From positions 41,096,501-41,160,500 of the forward strand of contig NC_073339.2 in assembly GCF_027580225.2 (NCBI RefSeq): a stretch of 64,000 nt of DNA, given 5' to 3'. The stretch comes from Misgurnus anguillicaudatus. Lineage: Eukaryota > Chordata > Actinopteri > Cypriniformes > Cobitidae. The notes below the pieces were generated by a model. The model was not told the origin of the DNA. It ran no database searches and saw nothing but the letters and a program-made list of their open reading frames with translations. The translations under genes and the position numbers were made by a program. Shown piece by piece: positions 21,201 to 38,641 of the stretch (positions are counted from its first letter, which is position 1; each line of letters begins with the position of its first letter).

Positions 21201-24200
21201 AAATAAATGTATTCAACCCTGGCAAGTTTGTAATAACATAATATAGATTTTTTTTTAATAAAAAATATTGATGCATAACGATTAATCACAATTAATCTAT
21301 AGCAGAATACAAGTTTTTGTTTACATCATATATGTGTGTAAACTGTGTATAATAATTACAAATAAATATGCACACATGCATGTATAATTTTAAGAAAGAA
21401 AAAATATATATTAAGTATTTATATTTATATATAATATAAATTATACATAAATATATAAATGTAATGTATATACACATGTAAACATTTCTTAAATATAAAC
21501 ATACATGTGTGTGCATTTATCTACACAAAGTTATTATACACAGTTCACACACATCAAGAATCAATTTAAAAGTAATTTCAAACATCATTTTGAATATGAA
21601 AATAACCAAATTCCTTATCTAGCAAAAATATGTACTGTCTACAATTATTTTCCTCCACTGGATACTTTTAAACATAATTGCATTCAGGTGCTGCCCTCTA
21701 GTGGAAAACTAAATAAGTCTAAATCTAAACAGATTTGCGAAATATTAAAGGTATAGTCACCCAAAAATGAAAATATCCTCATGTTGTTCTAAATCTGTAT
21801 GAATTTTTTTTCTGATGAACACAAAATAAGATATTTTGATAAATGAAGGTAAGCACAAAGCTGATTGTAACCATTGACTTCCATAGTAGGAAAAACAAAT
21901 ATTATGGAAGTATTGTTATGTTAAATGATGAAAAAGATATTTTGATAAATGATGGAAAGTGCATGGTTGACGGTATCCACTGACTTCCATTATATTTGTT
22001 TTTTCTACTATGGAAGTCAATGGTTACTGGCAGCTGTGTGCTAACCATCATATCAAAAAATCTTCTGTTGTGTTCATCAGAATAAAAAAATGAATTCAGG
22101 AGGATCAGTAAATAATTTTTGAATGAACTTTAAGATCTCTTTAAAGGGATAGTTCATCCAAAAATGATATTAAATCCATGATTTACTCACCCCGAAGCCG
22201 TCCAAGATGCATATGTCCATCATTTTTTAGACTAACACATTATCAGTTATTTTAGAAAATGTCTTATATCTTTCAGCTGCTAAACAGTAAAGTTACGGGG
22301 TCCACGTCCTTCAAGTCCAAAAAAATTTGCATATATCCTTCCCCAAAGAAATCCAAACGGCTCCAGGATAATAAACAAAGCCTTCTGAGGGTAATCCGTG
22401 CGGTGTTGTTGTAGAAATATCCATATTTAAAACTTTATAAACCAAAATAACTACCTTCCAGTAGCGCCGCCATCTTGGACTCCTCTGTATTCAGGAGAGA
22501 GTATTAGCGTAGTGTACGCACATTTCTTAGCTAGTTATTATCGTTTATAAAGTTTTAAATGTGGATATTTCTAAAACAAAACGGCGCGGATTACCATCAG
22601 AAGGCCTTTGTTTGTCATCGTGGAGCCGTTTGGATTTGTTTTGTGAAGGATGGATGAACATTTTTTGGACTTGAAGGACGTGGAGCCCGTAACTTTACAT
22701 TCCATTAACTGAAAGACCTAAAACATTTTCTAAAATAACTAAAATTGTGTTTGTCTGCAAATGATGGACATATGCTTCTCAGATGGCTTCGGGGTGAGTA
22801 AATCATGGGTTTAATCAAATTTTTGAGTTAACTTTCCCTTTAAGAGTATGTTTTGGAGTGCGTGTTCACCTCAAGTCCCTGAGTTGTGTGCAGTATGTGA
22901 GGGTCTCCAGCAGGGCCTGTGTGTAATTCATGGTCTTTAAGGATCCCAGATTTGCCAGCGACAACGACTGAAGGTCCTTGCACCCCTGAACAAGTTCAAT
23001 CAACCCCGTCCCCTTCAATACTCCAGGTAAGTGCGCAAGGGTGAGCTTGCGTAAAAATTTCAGTCCTCCTAAAGCAGCTAGTTCGCCATCTCCGACACTG
23101 TAAGACCAAGAACAAGCAGCAGGGTCCTTGCGCATGGCCGGCTCATTTCGTGGCATGGCGGAGGAAAAGCCTGCGCCGATAAGCTCCAGCTCTACCAGGT
23201 GTGGGCAACCCTTAAGCAGTGGTTGAATGCACAGTCCCCTCTCCTGCTGATCTTCACCCGGACCCCCTGAGACATCTGTTTTGGGTCGATATGTGGGCAC
23301 TCCGATGCGGTTGCTCTTCTTAAGACCAAGCAGTAATGACCCCGAAGTGACATTCGTGTTGGAGTCTGTTGTGTTCATAGATGTGGGTGAGGATTGCGCC
23401 AAGGCACAGACAGGAAGTGCCAGTGTGCGCAAAAAGGCAAGACGTCCTAAAGCTCTACATAGGTGCCCATCCTGTCCCGCAGGAACAGTGTGATGGTAGT
23501 GTGTGGCAGACAGATTGAGATGAATTAAATGAGGACAACATTCAGTAAGTGCTTTGACGCTCTCCGCGTCCATTTCCTCCTCGGCCTTCCCACAGCTGTC
23601 CGGGACAGGGCCTCTGCCGCAACCTCTTAGGTTGAGAGTCCGTAGGGGTGAGAGATCGCGACCCGCACTAAGCAACACATGTAGAGGGTTGAACCCAGGA
23701 GCAGAACACCGTGAGACGTTTAAGTAAGCGGGACAGCCGTGCGCAAGCACCCGCCCTAACATAGCACCGTCCAACCACGTACGTGGAAGCTGAAGCGCAC
23801 TAACCATATTTCTTGACACCATGCTCTCCATCAGTGCCATCATGGCAACTGGCCTAGGTGGGGCGGGCCCTGGCACAAACAGAACCAGTCCTGCAAGACC
23901 CTCTGGCACTCTCATACTGAACACCGCCAAGTAGAGTGCCAAAAGAGTACGATTGACCTCTCCAGGTGCCAGGCGTGCAGAAAACCAGCGCAGGTTTTGG
24001 TAGTGTGGCACGCTGCTTTGGCCCACCATCAGCTGCGTGCAGCCGCCGGCTTCGCTCCAGCCCTCGCTGGCCTCTAGATAGAGCCGCAGACTGCGCAGCG
24101 CACTGCAGCACGGCACCACGCCATACGAGGGTGTCAGCAACGTCTGCTTAAGCTCCAGCAGGCGTGACAATGCAGCCTTCCCCTCGGCGCTAACCAGATG

Positions 24201-27200
24201 GAGGTCGAACCCCGGGCCCACATCCAGAGCCAGCGAGCGCAGAAATTGGAGGGTGGTCAGCAGATGCGACAGACGAACTGATGTCAGTCGACAGCCCGAG
24301 AGGTCCAAATTGACCAGGTTCTTACAGCGAGTAACCTGGTCCACCGTAGAGCCAGCCAACCAGTAACAGCCATTTAGGTCCAATGTCTGGATGTCACTGG
24401 AAAGGTTCTTCAAGACCTGTTTCACAGCATTGTCGTTTGCCTGAGAACGAGAGATGAATTCAAATGTAAGGATAGGGCTGGACAATCATTCAATATCAAT
24501 ATATTACACTGTATTTTTTTTCCAATAACGGTGATATGTTTTCTAAACACATTTCCGATATTTCGATATACATTACAGTGTCCCATGGCCATTCACGTCA
24601 CGTCTAAAAATGTGTTAAGGGCTCGTTATAGTTGTCCGTAGGTCCTACGGCGTAGCCGCGACGGCGTAGGATCCACGTCGGTTTTCATATATACTTTTCC
24701 GTCGTCGTCCGCATTGACGTGCAAACACACGCGCAGACTGCTGGTAGGCAGTATCCACTCGTGTAACCACAGTAGCAGCGCGACTGTCAAAGAAGAAGCA
24801 GCTTGGCAAGTTAACCCACAAACGAAGAAGAAACAGCAACTTGTTGTGTATGATTTGAGAAGACCAGCAATGATGGAAGTAAATAAACCGTTTTCACCGT
24901 CGCAAACGGAAATACCTATGATGCAGTTTTTTTTACCTGACGGGAGGGGTTCTGGTGGACCAATCACTGCGCTTGCGGTCCGCGTAGAACTGACGCACTG
25001 TTTAAAATTTTGCGAGGTGGATGTCAGGCTACACAGAGCTACGGATAGCCAATGCCGTAGCTACGGCAAAGAACTTACGCACGACTATAAATCGGGCTTT
25101 AAACGCAGGTCAAGGCGCTTCTACTTTGCAAAACGTGCTCCCGTGGCGTATTTTGTATGAGCCACGTTAATATTAAAGGGAAGCCTTAAAGATGTATTAT
25201 TAGTTGACGGTAAGTTTATATTTATTCTATGAAGGCTTTATACAAATTAAAGATGAATATTAATTAAATTATACCTTTTTTTAATATTATATTGTTAAAA
25301 AGTTTGTAGGTACAGATATTCGTTGTGGGTATTTTTTACACTTTATCCCAAGGCTTTTATTACATTCATACCATAATCGGATTTATACCATATCAATTAG
25401 GGATGCACCGATACCACTTTTTTGGAATACGTACGAGTACTTGCATTTCAGTACTTGCCGATACCGATACCAAGTACTTAATAAAAAAAACATTATTTAA
25501 ATTTACAGGTTACAGCTTTAGTCATATAATTTAACAAAAAAAAACAAGGGACTAGTTTTCCAGTTTGTTGTAAACTCTGCCTCTTTGGACAACACAAGAG
25601 GCATTAACCCCTTACACGGCACTCAAACATATACATTTCTCAGTGGTATCGATCCCTGGCATCGGGGGACTTTTAACGAGTATGAGTACTTTAGAAAATG
25701 TGATATCGAGGCCGATACCCGATACCAATATCGGTGCATCCCTAATATCAATTGAAATGTAAAAGTATATAGGTGATAGAAATTTTGGCCATATCGTCCA
25801 GCCCTAGGACTTTTGCCGTTTTCTCTTCACTTTAGCGAGGAAATTGCTGTTTCATCTGTCCACTAGTCTCATAAAACTTTTCAATACTTATAAATTAAAG
25901 GCACAGTATGTAAGATATTTGCATTAAAAAAATCACTATCACAGTATTATAGATTTTCAAAGTATTGTGAGAGCGTGTGTAGGGGAGAACCGGGGGAAAA
26001 GGAATGTGGGACGAAAGTAACAAAAAGCCCTGATAACATTTTGCATCGCAAACTATGACAGCATCTTCAACACACAAACTGTTGACAGAGCTGACAAATA
26101 TTGCGTTATTTTCTCACAGTTTTCATGTAGATCCAGAAAGGTGTTTTCAACCATGATAAGTAAATTCCTAAAGCGGTCATTTTGTTCTTATATCGCATTG
26201 TGTTTCTGGTTTCATGTGTTAAAATACTGATCAATCTACAGGTTATTTAGTGCTCTAACACATCCTGAAGTTTTACTTCTCAGAGCTTTTCAAAATAAAA
26301 GTAAATCGAGTTTAAATGTGAAGAGATCCTGTCGGGACAAAATTAACATTTGTTACTTTTGTCCCGCTGCTAATGAAAATTTGTTGAAATGTTGAAAATT
26401 TATATTATTCTAATTTGATTTAATTTCATTTTCATAGAGTTCAAACTGTTCAAAAATGTTTTATTCTCAACAATTTAAGTTTGTACTGTTGGTTGCTTTT
26501 AAAACATTTGATAAAACTGAAATTTAAAATAAAAATTTAATTTCATTGTTTTTTACAATGATAAATGACAAAATAAGTTTGCAGTTCCATATTAACGAGG
26601 TCATAGTCATGTATATTTACTAAAAACAAGTGTAACACAAAAATCTATCTTGTTTTGTTGTGTTACTTCTGACCCACCTGTGTGTTACTTTCGTCCCTGC
26701 AGATGGGGTCAAAAGTAACAATTGACTACTTATGTTTAAAGTGAAATTATACAGAAGTCGTTTTACATTTTTTTCAAAATTCCACCTGGTATTGATAGAC
26801 CACACTTGTGAGTTACTGACCACAGCAAAAATATATCTGTTTAAAACAAAAATTTTACTTTCGCCCCTCTTCTCCCCTACTGTTACTTCGCTTACGTGAT
26901 ACTTTGATGTCATACGCTGATCGATCTGCGCAGTATCGTATGCAGAAGTAGCAATTGAAGCATCTAGCAAAATTTTGATTTTGGGTTAAGCTATCCCTTT
27001 AACAGTATGTATAACATTGGTGAATATGAGACTGTGGTATATCATGTATCTTAGCAGGTGGTTGTGAATTCACCACTCTGTGTATATTAGAAACACCCTA
27101 AAGAGACAGTAAAAGTGTGTGCTGTCCAATCTCACCGTGTAATTTTTATGCAGGTGTATATGGGCTGTCAAGCTCTTATCCAGACACAGTGTTCTGAACT

Positions 27201-27760
27201 TCCGGCAAACTCTGTTCACACTGAGCATCAGATCATGGCTCGGGATGAATCGCAGGATGTTCAATAAAATCTCATCTGAAAAGTCTGATATGCTGACAGA
27301 GGTCTGAGACACACTGGCTGAGCAGCACTGAGCCTGCAGGGAAACAAGAAGAAAGTCATTCATACTTAACTTACTCTAATACTGACTTAAATGATGATAA
27401 AGGTTATTGAATGAAAATATATATTTTAATACACCAAGCACGATTTTTTTCCAGTTTAACATGAGCTAGGCCAAATCACATATAATTTCAGTTACTATTA
27501 CTTTTCGTATTGTAGTTTTTGTTAAGTTATTTTAGTAAACTGCTTTATATGTCCCTGTCGGGTCCTGAATAGCTCTGTGTCCGAAAAATAAAATAATAAA
27601 CAATATAAAAATTATATTTTATTCATATCAAAACGCTATTATTGATATTTGTTAATTATTTGTTTTAGGCAACAAAATGCATAAGTTAACTAGCCTGCCA
27701 AGTAGCACGCCTTAATATCAGTCCTCTGCTTTAACTTACCGATTCGATTTGACAATCCAT
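18290..27760 (-). CDS. fbxl18: F-box and leucine-rich repeat protein 18 (FBXL18)
   Basis: Five coding exons on the minus strand: 27740-27760, 27136-27333, 22870-24440, 20817-21035 and 18290-18440. Together they make 2160 bp, or 719 aa plus stop, close to human FBXL18. All junctions are GT-AG and phases agree. Exon 2 encodes the F-box (about residues 22-68, SDFSDEILLNILRFIPSHDL). The large exon 3 starts ANDNAVKQVLKNL and carries the LRR region (DLNGCYWLAGSTVDQV, GQSSVPHYQNLRWF, ELIGAGFSSAMPRNEP, SVGDGELAALGGL). Exon 4 is LEQPYFNASAAFFEAL..., and exon 5 ends HLDEITLFKSRIAEEPVKL. The protein is the substrate-binding subunit of an SCF (SKP1-CUL1) ubiquitin ligase. Its position beside actb is the conserved vertebrate order. 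Introns hold many transposons. Confidence 0.96.
18530..18811. mobile_element. TTAA-ended MITE, 282 bp, copy 1 (fbxl18 intron 4)
   Basis: Ends TTAAAGCAACACTATGTAGT and, inverted, TTAAAGCAACACTATGTA. The body contains CAGGGGGAGGGGCGGGGCTG. A near-identical copy in opposite orientation lies at 19922-20205 in the same intron. Confidence 0.85.
19328..19739. mobile_element. Inverted-repeat MITE (Harbinger-like)
   Basis: The left end GCGTGTACACCAAATCGTTT is mirrored by the right end GGTGTGCACGC preceded by GCGTAAACGCATT. It is GC-rich compared with its surroundings. Superfamily is a guess from the ends. The hAT element at 19740 starts right at its right border. Confidence 0.5.
19922..20205. mobile_element. 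TTAA-ended MITE, 284 bp, copy 2 (inverted)
   Basis: Same family as 18530-18811 in opposite orientation, nested in the hAT remnant. The two copies could pair in the fbxl18 pre-mRNA, with arms of about 280 nt and a loop of about 1.1 kb. Confidence 0.85.
20212..20420 (+). pseudogene. hAT transposase fragment
   Basis: The plus-strand frame reads KEMLQNFHKQYELKGK, then stops, then FFAATTDMWSSTNMT followed by LVGLATI and a stop. The phrase resembles the F-x-x-T-T-D-x-W-S-S catalytic region of fish hAT (ZBED-like) transposases, in which the Asp is a catalytic residue. Internal stops make it a pseudogene. Confidence 0.6.
21268..21560. repeat. AT-rich foldback repeat
   Basis: The left arm (about 21330-21400, containing TGTGTATAATAATTACAAAT and ATGCACACATGCATGTA) pairs imperfectly with the right arm (about 21490-21555, ACATGTGTGTGCAT and TTATTATACACAGTT). 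The outer flank CGATTAATCACAATTAATC resembles hAT-type ends. It is an old palindromic element in fbxl18 intron 3. Confidence 0.55.
21745..22133. mobile_element. TTAA-flanked foldback MITE, 389 bp
   Basis: Starts TTAAAGGTATAGTCACCCAA. The sequence folds back on itself (TTGACTTCCATAGTAGGAAAA at about 21880 against TTTTCTACTATGGAAGTCAA at about 22003). The right end is TTAA at 22130. Confidence 0.65.
22141..22843. mobile_element. TTAA-flanked long foldback transposon, 703 bp
   Basis: Begins TTAAAGGGATAGTTCATCC and ends CTTTCCCTTTAA. The two halves are reverse complements over roughly 300 bp with modest divergence (for example ACGTCCTTCAAGTCCAAAAA at 22304 against TTTTTTGGACTTGAAGGACG at 22661). 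The loop region contains GCCGCCATCTTGG, a YY1-type site on the minus strand. It lies in fbxl18 intron 3 just beyond exon 3. Confidence 0.8.
24618..25100. mobile_element. Inverted-repeat MITE (Harbinger-like)
   Basis: The left end GGGCTCGTTATAGTTG and the right end CGACTATAAATCGGGC form imperfect terminal inverted repeats. The body is unusually CpG-rich (TCCTACGGCGTAGCCGCGAC on one arm; ATGCCGTAGCTACGGCA on the other). Not coding. Confidence 0.45.
25398..25744. mobile_element. hAT MITE with perfect 8-bp target duplication
   Basis: Starts TAGGGATGCACCGATACCAC and ends TATCGGTGCATCCCTA. The flanking octamer ATATCAAT is identical on both sides (25390-25397 and 25745-25752), a clean hAT insertion signature. 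Confidence 0.85.
25897..26990. mobile_element. Composite of DNA-transposon pieces in fbxl18 intron 2
   Basis: The left edge (AAAGGCACAGTATGTAAGA) matches the 3991/17601 family. Inside, 25979-26881 carries its own ends, GTAGGGGAGAACCGGGG and, inverted, GTAGGGGAGAAGAGGGG. The phrases GGGACGAAAGTAACA and TTACTTTTGTCCCG repeat in it. The right border near 26990 ends CTATCCCTTTAA. Confidence 0.5.
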
Positions 27761-29150
27761 GCTGTTTCGTCGAAATGTTTTGGACATTTACTTCGGTAAT
27801 ATGTTTAATAAAAAATCTTGCCATGTCAATGAATTTATTATCATTTATCCATTGATAACTATGTGGTCTAGCTGCAGCACACACATAGCGGGAACAAGTT
27901 ACAGGTATTTATTTAGTACTGTCGGAACTTTTGAGAGTCGTACTCGTTTCCGGTACAGTGCAACTCAGATAAAAGTCCCTGGGCGCGGTCCATTCGATAG
28001 AAATTATTTCTTTATTATTGTTATACGTTTTAGGTTTTATTAAACACGCATATTAGGACATACGTATATGTGTGTATGACATATTAACATCAGATATTGC
28101 ATTCTATTGCAACCTCACTTGCATAATTTGTTTCAGCCGCCATGTAACGTTATGCGTTTCAAGCCAAGTTTAATCTACACATTAAAAATACAACTAATAC
28201 GCAATACTTATCTATTCCAATTTTACAAGGGATTTCAAGGCAATAATAAATATCCGTTTTTATCTACTACAGATAACAAAGTGCTACCAATATGGAAGTA
28301 AGAAGGCAAACTGTGGTAAAATCAAAAAGCCTGCACTCCATTTGCTTTAAAATGGGCATGATGTAGGATAACTGAAACCATGAACAGTTAAAGGATAAAT
28401 CAGAAGGCCTTTAAATGCATTAAATTTCTTCCTGATGCCTTTCAAAAGAAATTCCAAAGTGTAAATACAGCAACAGCATAACCATAAAGGTATTGTAAAG
28501 AGATAAATCAGTCAGATGCCAGTTAAGTGTCTTGTTATATACACTACCTAGATAGTCTGTGATTGCAAACTATTTATTGGAAACATGGATTTCCAGTAAA
28601 CAAATTTTCTGGTAAAATGTTCAAGGAAACCTCAACTTCACAATGGAGAATTTTCAATAATCAATTTTAGTATATACAGAACTTTTAGTTTTGAGAGTTA
28701 TTTTTCCTAAAATATGACACTGTCTGTGAAACTAAGGCTTTAGTCTTAATTTGAGGAGCATGAAAGTGATTAAGCTTTGACATTACCTCAGACAGTTTTA
28801 AAGATATCCAGATTATATCTTCAATGTTTTTACATTATGTATTGGAAATAAGGAACCCTTATTTAGTAGAGGTCTCAAAGTTAAGGTCACAAATAATAGC
28901 TGTGGTGCTAGTGTCAGTTTACTATCAAAGTATAGAGCTGAAGGGAAAAATGCAGATACCATAAGACACATTGAAATTTAATATTTTCATAGTTTATTAA
29001 TACAAATCATGATTCTAAAAGAGGGACATAACTCAAATGTTCATGCTTTTGACATTGAATGCAAATACACTCAACGTTTTAGCTACCCAAATTCCTAAAG
29101 TCCTTAGCTAAGGTCAATTTAACCCTCAACCCAACCCCAAAAAGACAGTA
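27761..29150. other. fbxl18 upstream region and intergenic DNA toward actb
   Basis: 27761-28000 holds the fbxl18 5' flank (GC-richer, with CGTTTCCGGTAC and GGGCGCGGTCC), a likely promoter. 28000-29150 is AT-rich with no supported gene or element ends; it separates the fbxl18 start from the actb 3' end. Confidence 0.45.
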
Positions 29151-29179
29151 GACAGTGTGTGGTTTTTCATGTGCACGTT

Positions 29180-29185
29180 TTTATT
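29180..29185 (-). terminator. actb: Polyadenylation signal of actb
   Basis: AATAAA on the minus strand, 465 bp past the actb stop codon and followed by a T/G-rich stretch on the same strand. A 3' UTR of about 470-500 nt fits a vertebrate beta-actin. No other AATAAA was noticed nearer the stop. Confidence 0.6.
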
Positions 29186-29553
29186 TGGGTTCACTTGTCA
29201 GTGTACAGAAACACCCTGGCTTACATAGGCAAGGGATATCCCTCATTCACATAGCCTAGGGGACTCCTGCAAGATCTTCACTAAAAGGTAAAGCTTTCCC
29301 CATCATTGCAACAATAACAAACTGGGCCAAGATTAAGGCTGAAGTACAAAAAAGAAAAAACAATGTATCGAGTACATAATTTACATAAACACTATAACAA
29401 GTCATGTAAGCCCACTGTGACGAGGGCAAAGTGGCAGACGCTCTGGAATGACTAAAAGAAGAAATGTACATTGAAGTCCTCTCGGGGAAAGCTCCTCCTC
29501 CTGTAAGACAACTACCTCCCTTTCCAGTTTCCGCATCCCAAGTCAATGCGTCA

Positions 29554-31754
<2,201 letters not shown>

Positions 31755-32547
31755 TCAGCGCGTGGATTCCGCCCAACAGACACGGCCACTCCCTGTTTCA
31801 AAGGCCGAGATAAGCGCTTTACAAAACTACCTTCCCTATGACGATACAATAGCAGAATTAAACTCTTATTTAGCCTTAATGCAAGAGTAAATGATTATAT
31901 ACTGAGAGCAAACGTACTTAGTATGCGAAGTACAAGAGCAGCAAGAAAGAATGAACCCTCGAGTGACCAGCCACATATTTTTCAATGTTGCAATGAAACC
32001 ATTAAATCGCACAATATGTATCCAACACAACTGCAATGTTTAGTAACTTAATACATTTAACACATTTAGCATAACTTCAATAGGCTGTGAACGGCAGATA
32101 AGTTACGCAGGTTAGTGCTGTAACGTTAACGTTAGTAGCCACACCCACCATTCATACTGCCAGAGGAGCAGTTGAGACGCTTAATATACTAAATATCCAT
32201 TTAAATAAAACTAACGATCATGTTAACTTATTACAAATGCCACAAACTACTAGTTGTTAAATCGCATTTCGTTTCAAAGCTGTACAAGTTAGATCAATAC
32301 AACAGTTGACAGTGAAAGTTATTTCAATAAAAAAGCACATTAATAACCCAACATGTATCAAATGCATGATTTAACTCTTAACTACTATTGAACTTAACAT
32401 TACCAGAAATTAAACAAATCACAAATATCAAAATGTACTCAGGTTAGGCTTGTGTAAAATAAATTTATATATATAAAAAAAATAAACATTTATCCTATTG
32501 TAGAGTAGAAATATTACTAATGATATAGCTGTTAAAGTCATTCTCAC

Positions 32548-32610
32548 CTGTGATTTAGTAGGTTATTGTGAACAAGGGAAGGAAAGCTCTTCTCAGCGTG
32601 CACTGAAAAC
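32548..32610 (-). other. actb: Non-coding exon 1 of actb (approximate 5' end)
   Basis: On the minus strand the exon ends ACTAAATCACAG at the donor CAG|GTGAGA (32548). The upstream limit is estimated from the TATA-like TCTAAATTA at about 32638-32646 and is not exact. Intron 1 (about 0.98 kb) separates it from the coding start, as in other vertebrate actb genes. Confidence 0.65.
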
Positions 32611-32637
32611 TCACAATACCGAGAGTGAGGCGGGTCA

Positions 32638-32710
32638 CTAATTTAGACCCGGTGCGGCGGCCGGCTCCTTCCATATAAGGTAAACTTTCGGCATCGAGCG
32701 ATGTGATTGG
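32638..32710 (-). promoter_or_regulatory. actb: actb core promoter: CCAAT, CArG and TATA-like boxes
   Basis: Read on the minus strand the order is CCAAT (plus 32706-32710), CArG box CCTTATATGG (plus 32671-32680), then a TATA-like TCTAAATTA (about 32638-32646). This order and spacing is the known beta-actin promoter layout, in which SRF acts at the CArG box. Surrounding GC content is raised (GGCCGCCGCACCGGG). Confidence 0.85.
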
Positions 32711-36180
<3,470 letters not shown>

Positions 36181-36859
36181 GAGGATGATTGTGTTTAACT
36201 TATACAATATCATCAGCAGAGAGAGCTGTTGAGTCTGAGAGGAAAAATCTGATCTAATTCAAGATTTATGCAAAATAAATGTGACCTTCATGACACAAAG
36301 GTGGATTCGGTTCCAAAGATGCTTCATCTTGGAACAAAATCCATGACGAACTACAGGATGAAACAGTCCAGGCACATTTCTGACCTTGCTTAACACATAG
36401 CCAGAAGCTCAGGATTCACCACATTGTTTCTATAAAGTGCAGCAAATTTAAGAGAAAAGGGAAATCTGGCTTGCAGCATTTTACTAAATGACCCTTTTGG
36501 TTGACTCTTGCAGATGAAGCTCATTAATTCAACACATTGTTCATTACTTATGATTCAGTGGTTTAAGGCATGTTTGGTCAAAGCTTTTTTTGAACTTATT
36601 TTGACAGAATCTGAATGCAAATGTACAATGTATAGCTTTGGGCTGCATGCGTGTTTGGATCATTAAGATAATAATGGAGATTTGATTGGTGTTATGTATA
36701 TAAGGGCAACATAACTGTTTTTTAAATTACTTATAGGCCGTATCATCTTGGGGCAAATTATGCTTTTGCTTTAATCAATTTTAGTGCAACTTGTTTTGTC
36801 CTCACAGTTCACTAGGATTGTCATTCTTTATCCTCACAAGAAGAAAGCCACTGCAAATA

Positions 36860-37501
36860 GTGACCTAGGACCACAAAAAGGGTCTTTATTTAAATTGAGA
36901 TTTATACATCATAGGACAATATTTGGCAGAGATACAACTTACCTCAACCTCAGCACTTCTACCCCGGCACGCAGTAAGACTCCTGACTTCTGTCAATATT
37001 ACTGCGGCCGAGGTCGAAGTGCTGCAAACTAAAAACTTTAAAAATTGCCACGTTTTATTTTGTGCCACCATACTATAACTACTCATGTAACAGTCTTTAA
37101 ATAAAAAATGGAAGTGTTTGGTGGTTTCTAAATTCATCCCTGTTTGGATCCTAAGGAATGAATGGTGCTAGGCTAAATGCTAACACATTCATAGCATGCT
37201 GTACAAAGATTAAGTGCACACATTGAAAAAAGATAGGTATATATTACTTTGTCTATGTTGAGGTAAGAACATAGTAAAATATTGAAAAACGGTGGTGTTT
37301 TCCTTTAAAGTTGTCCAAAGTCCTTAGCAATAAAGTTTTTTATATATTTATGTTAGAACATTTACTAAATATCTTCTCTAAACATGATCTTTACTAATGT
37401 TTTTGGCATAATCAATAATTTTGACTCTTAAAACAATTTTTTGGCTTTGGCTACAAATATACCTGTGCATCTTATGACTGGTTTTGTGGTCCAGGGTCAC
37501 A
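36860..37501. mobile_element. TGTGACC-ended DNA transposon, copy 1
   Basis: The left end GTGACCTAGGACCACAAAA and the right end TTTTGTGGTCCAGGGTCACA are inverted repeats. A small foreign palindromic insert (CTCAGCACTTCTACCCCGGC against GCCGAGGTCGAAGTGCTGC) sits at about 36945-37025. The same family recurs at 37939-38140 and 59028-59893. Confidence 0.65.
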
Positions 37502-37938
37502 TATATATTATACTTTATTTAAAATGTTTACTACACCCATTCACTAAATCTGTATTGTTTCAGGATCTGAATTTATTTGAAGAATTATCAAGGGACAAAA
37601 GAAAATACAGTTCCTTAAAGATGGAAAAACTTTTTCAAACAATAAAAATTGGAAAAAAAATATTTTATACATCAATAAGATTTTTTTTTTTTAATGAGAG
37701 GATACATTGGTGTTAGCTCAAACTAGCTAAAATGAAAAAGTATAAAGTATTGTAATTTGCTGTTTTTTTTAACTTAACCTATGTACATAAACGTATTGCA
37801 TAACCTATTTGTCTTTTGCAGCCAGCAATGTCTGTGACTTTATTTGCATACTACCCAACACTGTTATCTTTGCTCAACATACAGTTGTGTATTGTATGCG
37901 TAGAGCATCTTTGTTTTTTATGAGTCAGAGACACCAAA

Positions 37939-38140
37939 TGTGACCCTGGACCACAGTCTGCATCCACTTACAAAAATAAAGTTTTGCTATATTTAAATAG
38001 GAAATTAACAAAATTTCTTCATGGAACATGATCTTTACTATCCTAATGATTTTTGGCATAAATTAACCCATTAAAATTTATATATTTGATACAAATATAC
38101 TAGTGCTACTTAAGACTTGGTTTTGTGGTCCAGGGTCACA
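37939..38140. mobile_element. TGTGACC-ended DNA transposon, copy 2 (internally deleted)
   Basis: Starts TGTGACCCTGGACCACAG and ends TTTTGTGGTCCAGGGTCACA, with a body (CTTCATGGAACATGATCTTT) matching the right half of copy 1. Only about 200 bp long. Confidence 0.75.
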
Positions 38141-38471
38141 AATGAGATGTATCAAAATAAATATTAGCACATAATAATACGATTTCATTTAAATTAATAA
38201 CTGCAAATTATGGTGTGTGTAAACACGTGGAGAAATGAAGATCACATTAATGAAGAGATGAATTTTAATGATCAGTGCCGAAGACTCTGTATGGCCTTTA
38301 GAAGAGGAAGAGGAAAGCTGTTGTTTGCCCAGAAAATAACCTTTGCAACTTCCTGCTTCCTTTCCTTTTTGGTTTACCTCTTTTATCAATATTTTTCTTT
38401 AAATTTCTTTATACTGTATAGCATATGTTCTGCAAGTATTGATACACCCTTAAAAATAAAGGTGCTTAAAT

Positions 38472-38641
38472 TGATAGTTCACCCAAAAAAGAAATTTCTG
38501 TCATACTTTTTTCATCCTCATGTTGTTCTAAACCTAAATAAATGATGGTAAGCACTAAGCACACATCTGATTGTAACCATTGACTTACGAGGAGAACAAC
38601 ATGAGGATGAGAAAATAATGACAGAATTTTTGGGTGAACTC
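38472..38641. mobile_element. Short foldback MITE
   Basis: ATAGTTCACCCAAAAAAG at the left is mirrored by TTTTTGGGTGAACT at the right, with inner arms CATCCTCATGTTGTTCT against AGAACAACATGAGGATG. It is the same end family as the TTAA elements at 21745 and 22141. Confidence 0.7.

Larger units (their letters stand above)
24473..25806. mobile_element. hAT-like element shell with nested insertions
   Basis: Starts TAGGGCTGGACAATCATTC and ends ATATCGTCCAGCCCTA, a matching terminal pair of hAT type. Most of the interior is later insertions (24618-25100 and 25398-25744). No clear 8-bp target duplication was seen around the outer ends. Confidence 0.5.

Noticed and set aside
24714..25160. 148-codon plus-strand frame
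   Set aside because: Lies across a CpG-rich MITE in the fbxl18 intron, antisense to the gene; no motif.
26620..26970. 116-codon minus-strand frame in fbxl18 intron 2
   Set aside because: Falls within repeat DNA with mirrored ends; no F-box or LRR similarity and not needed by the exon phases.
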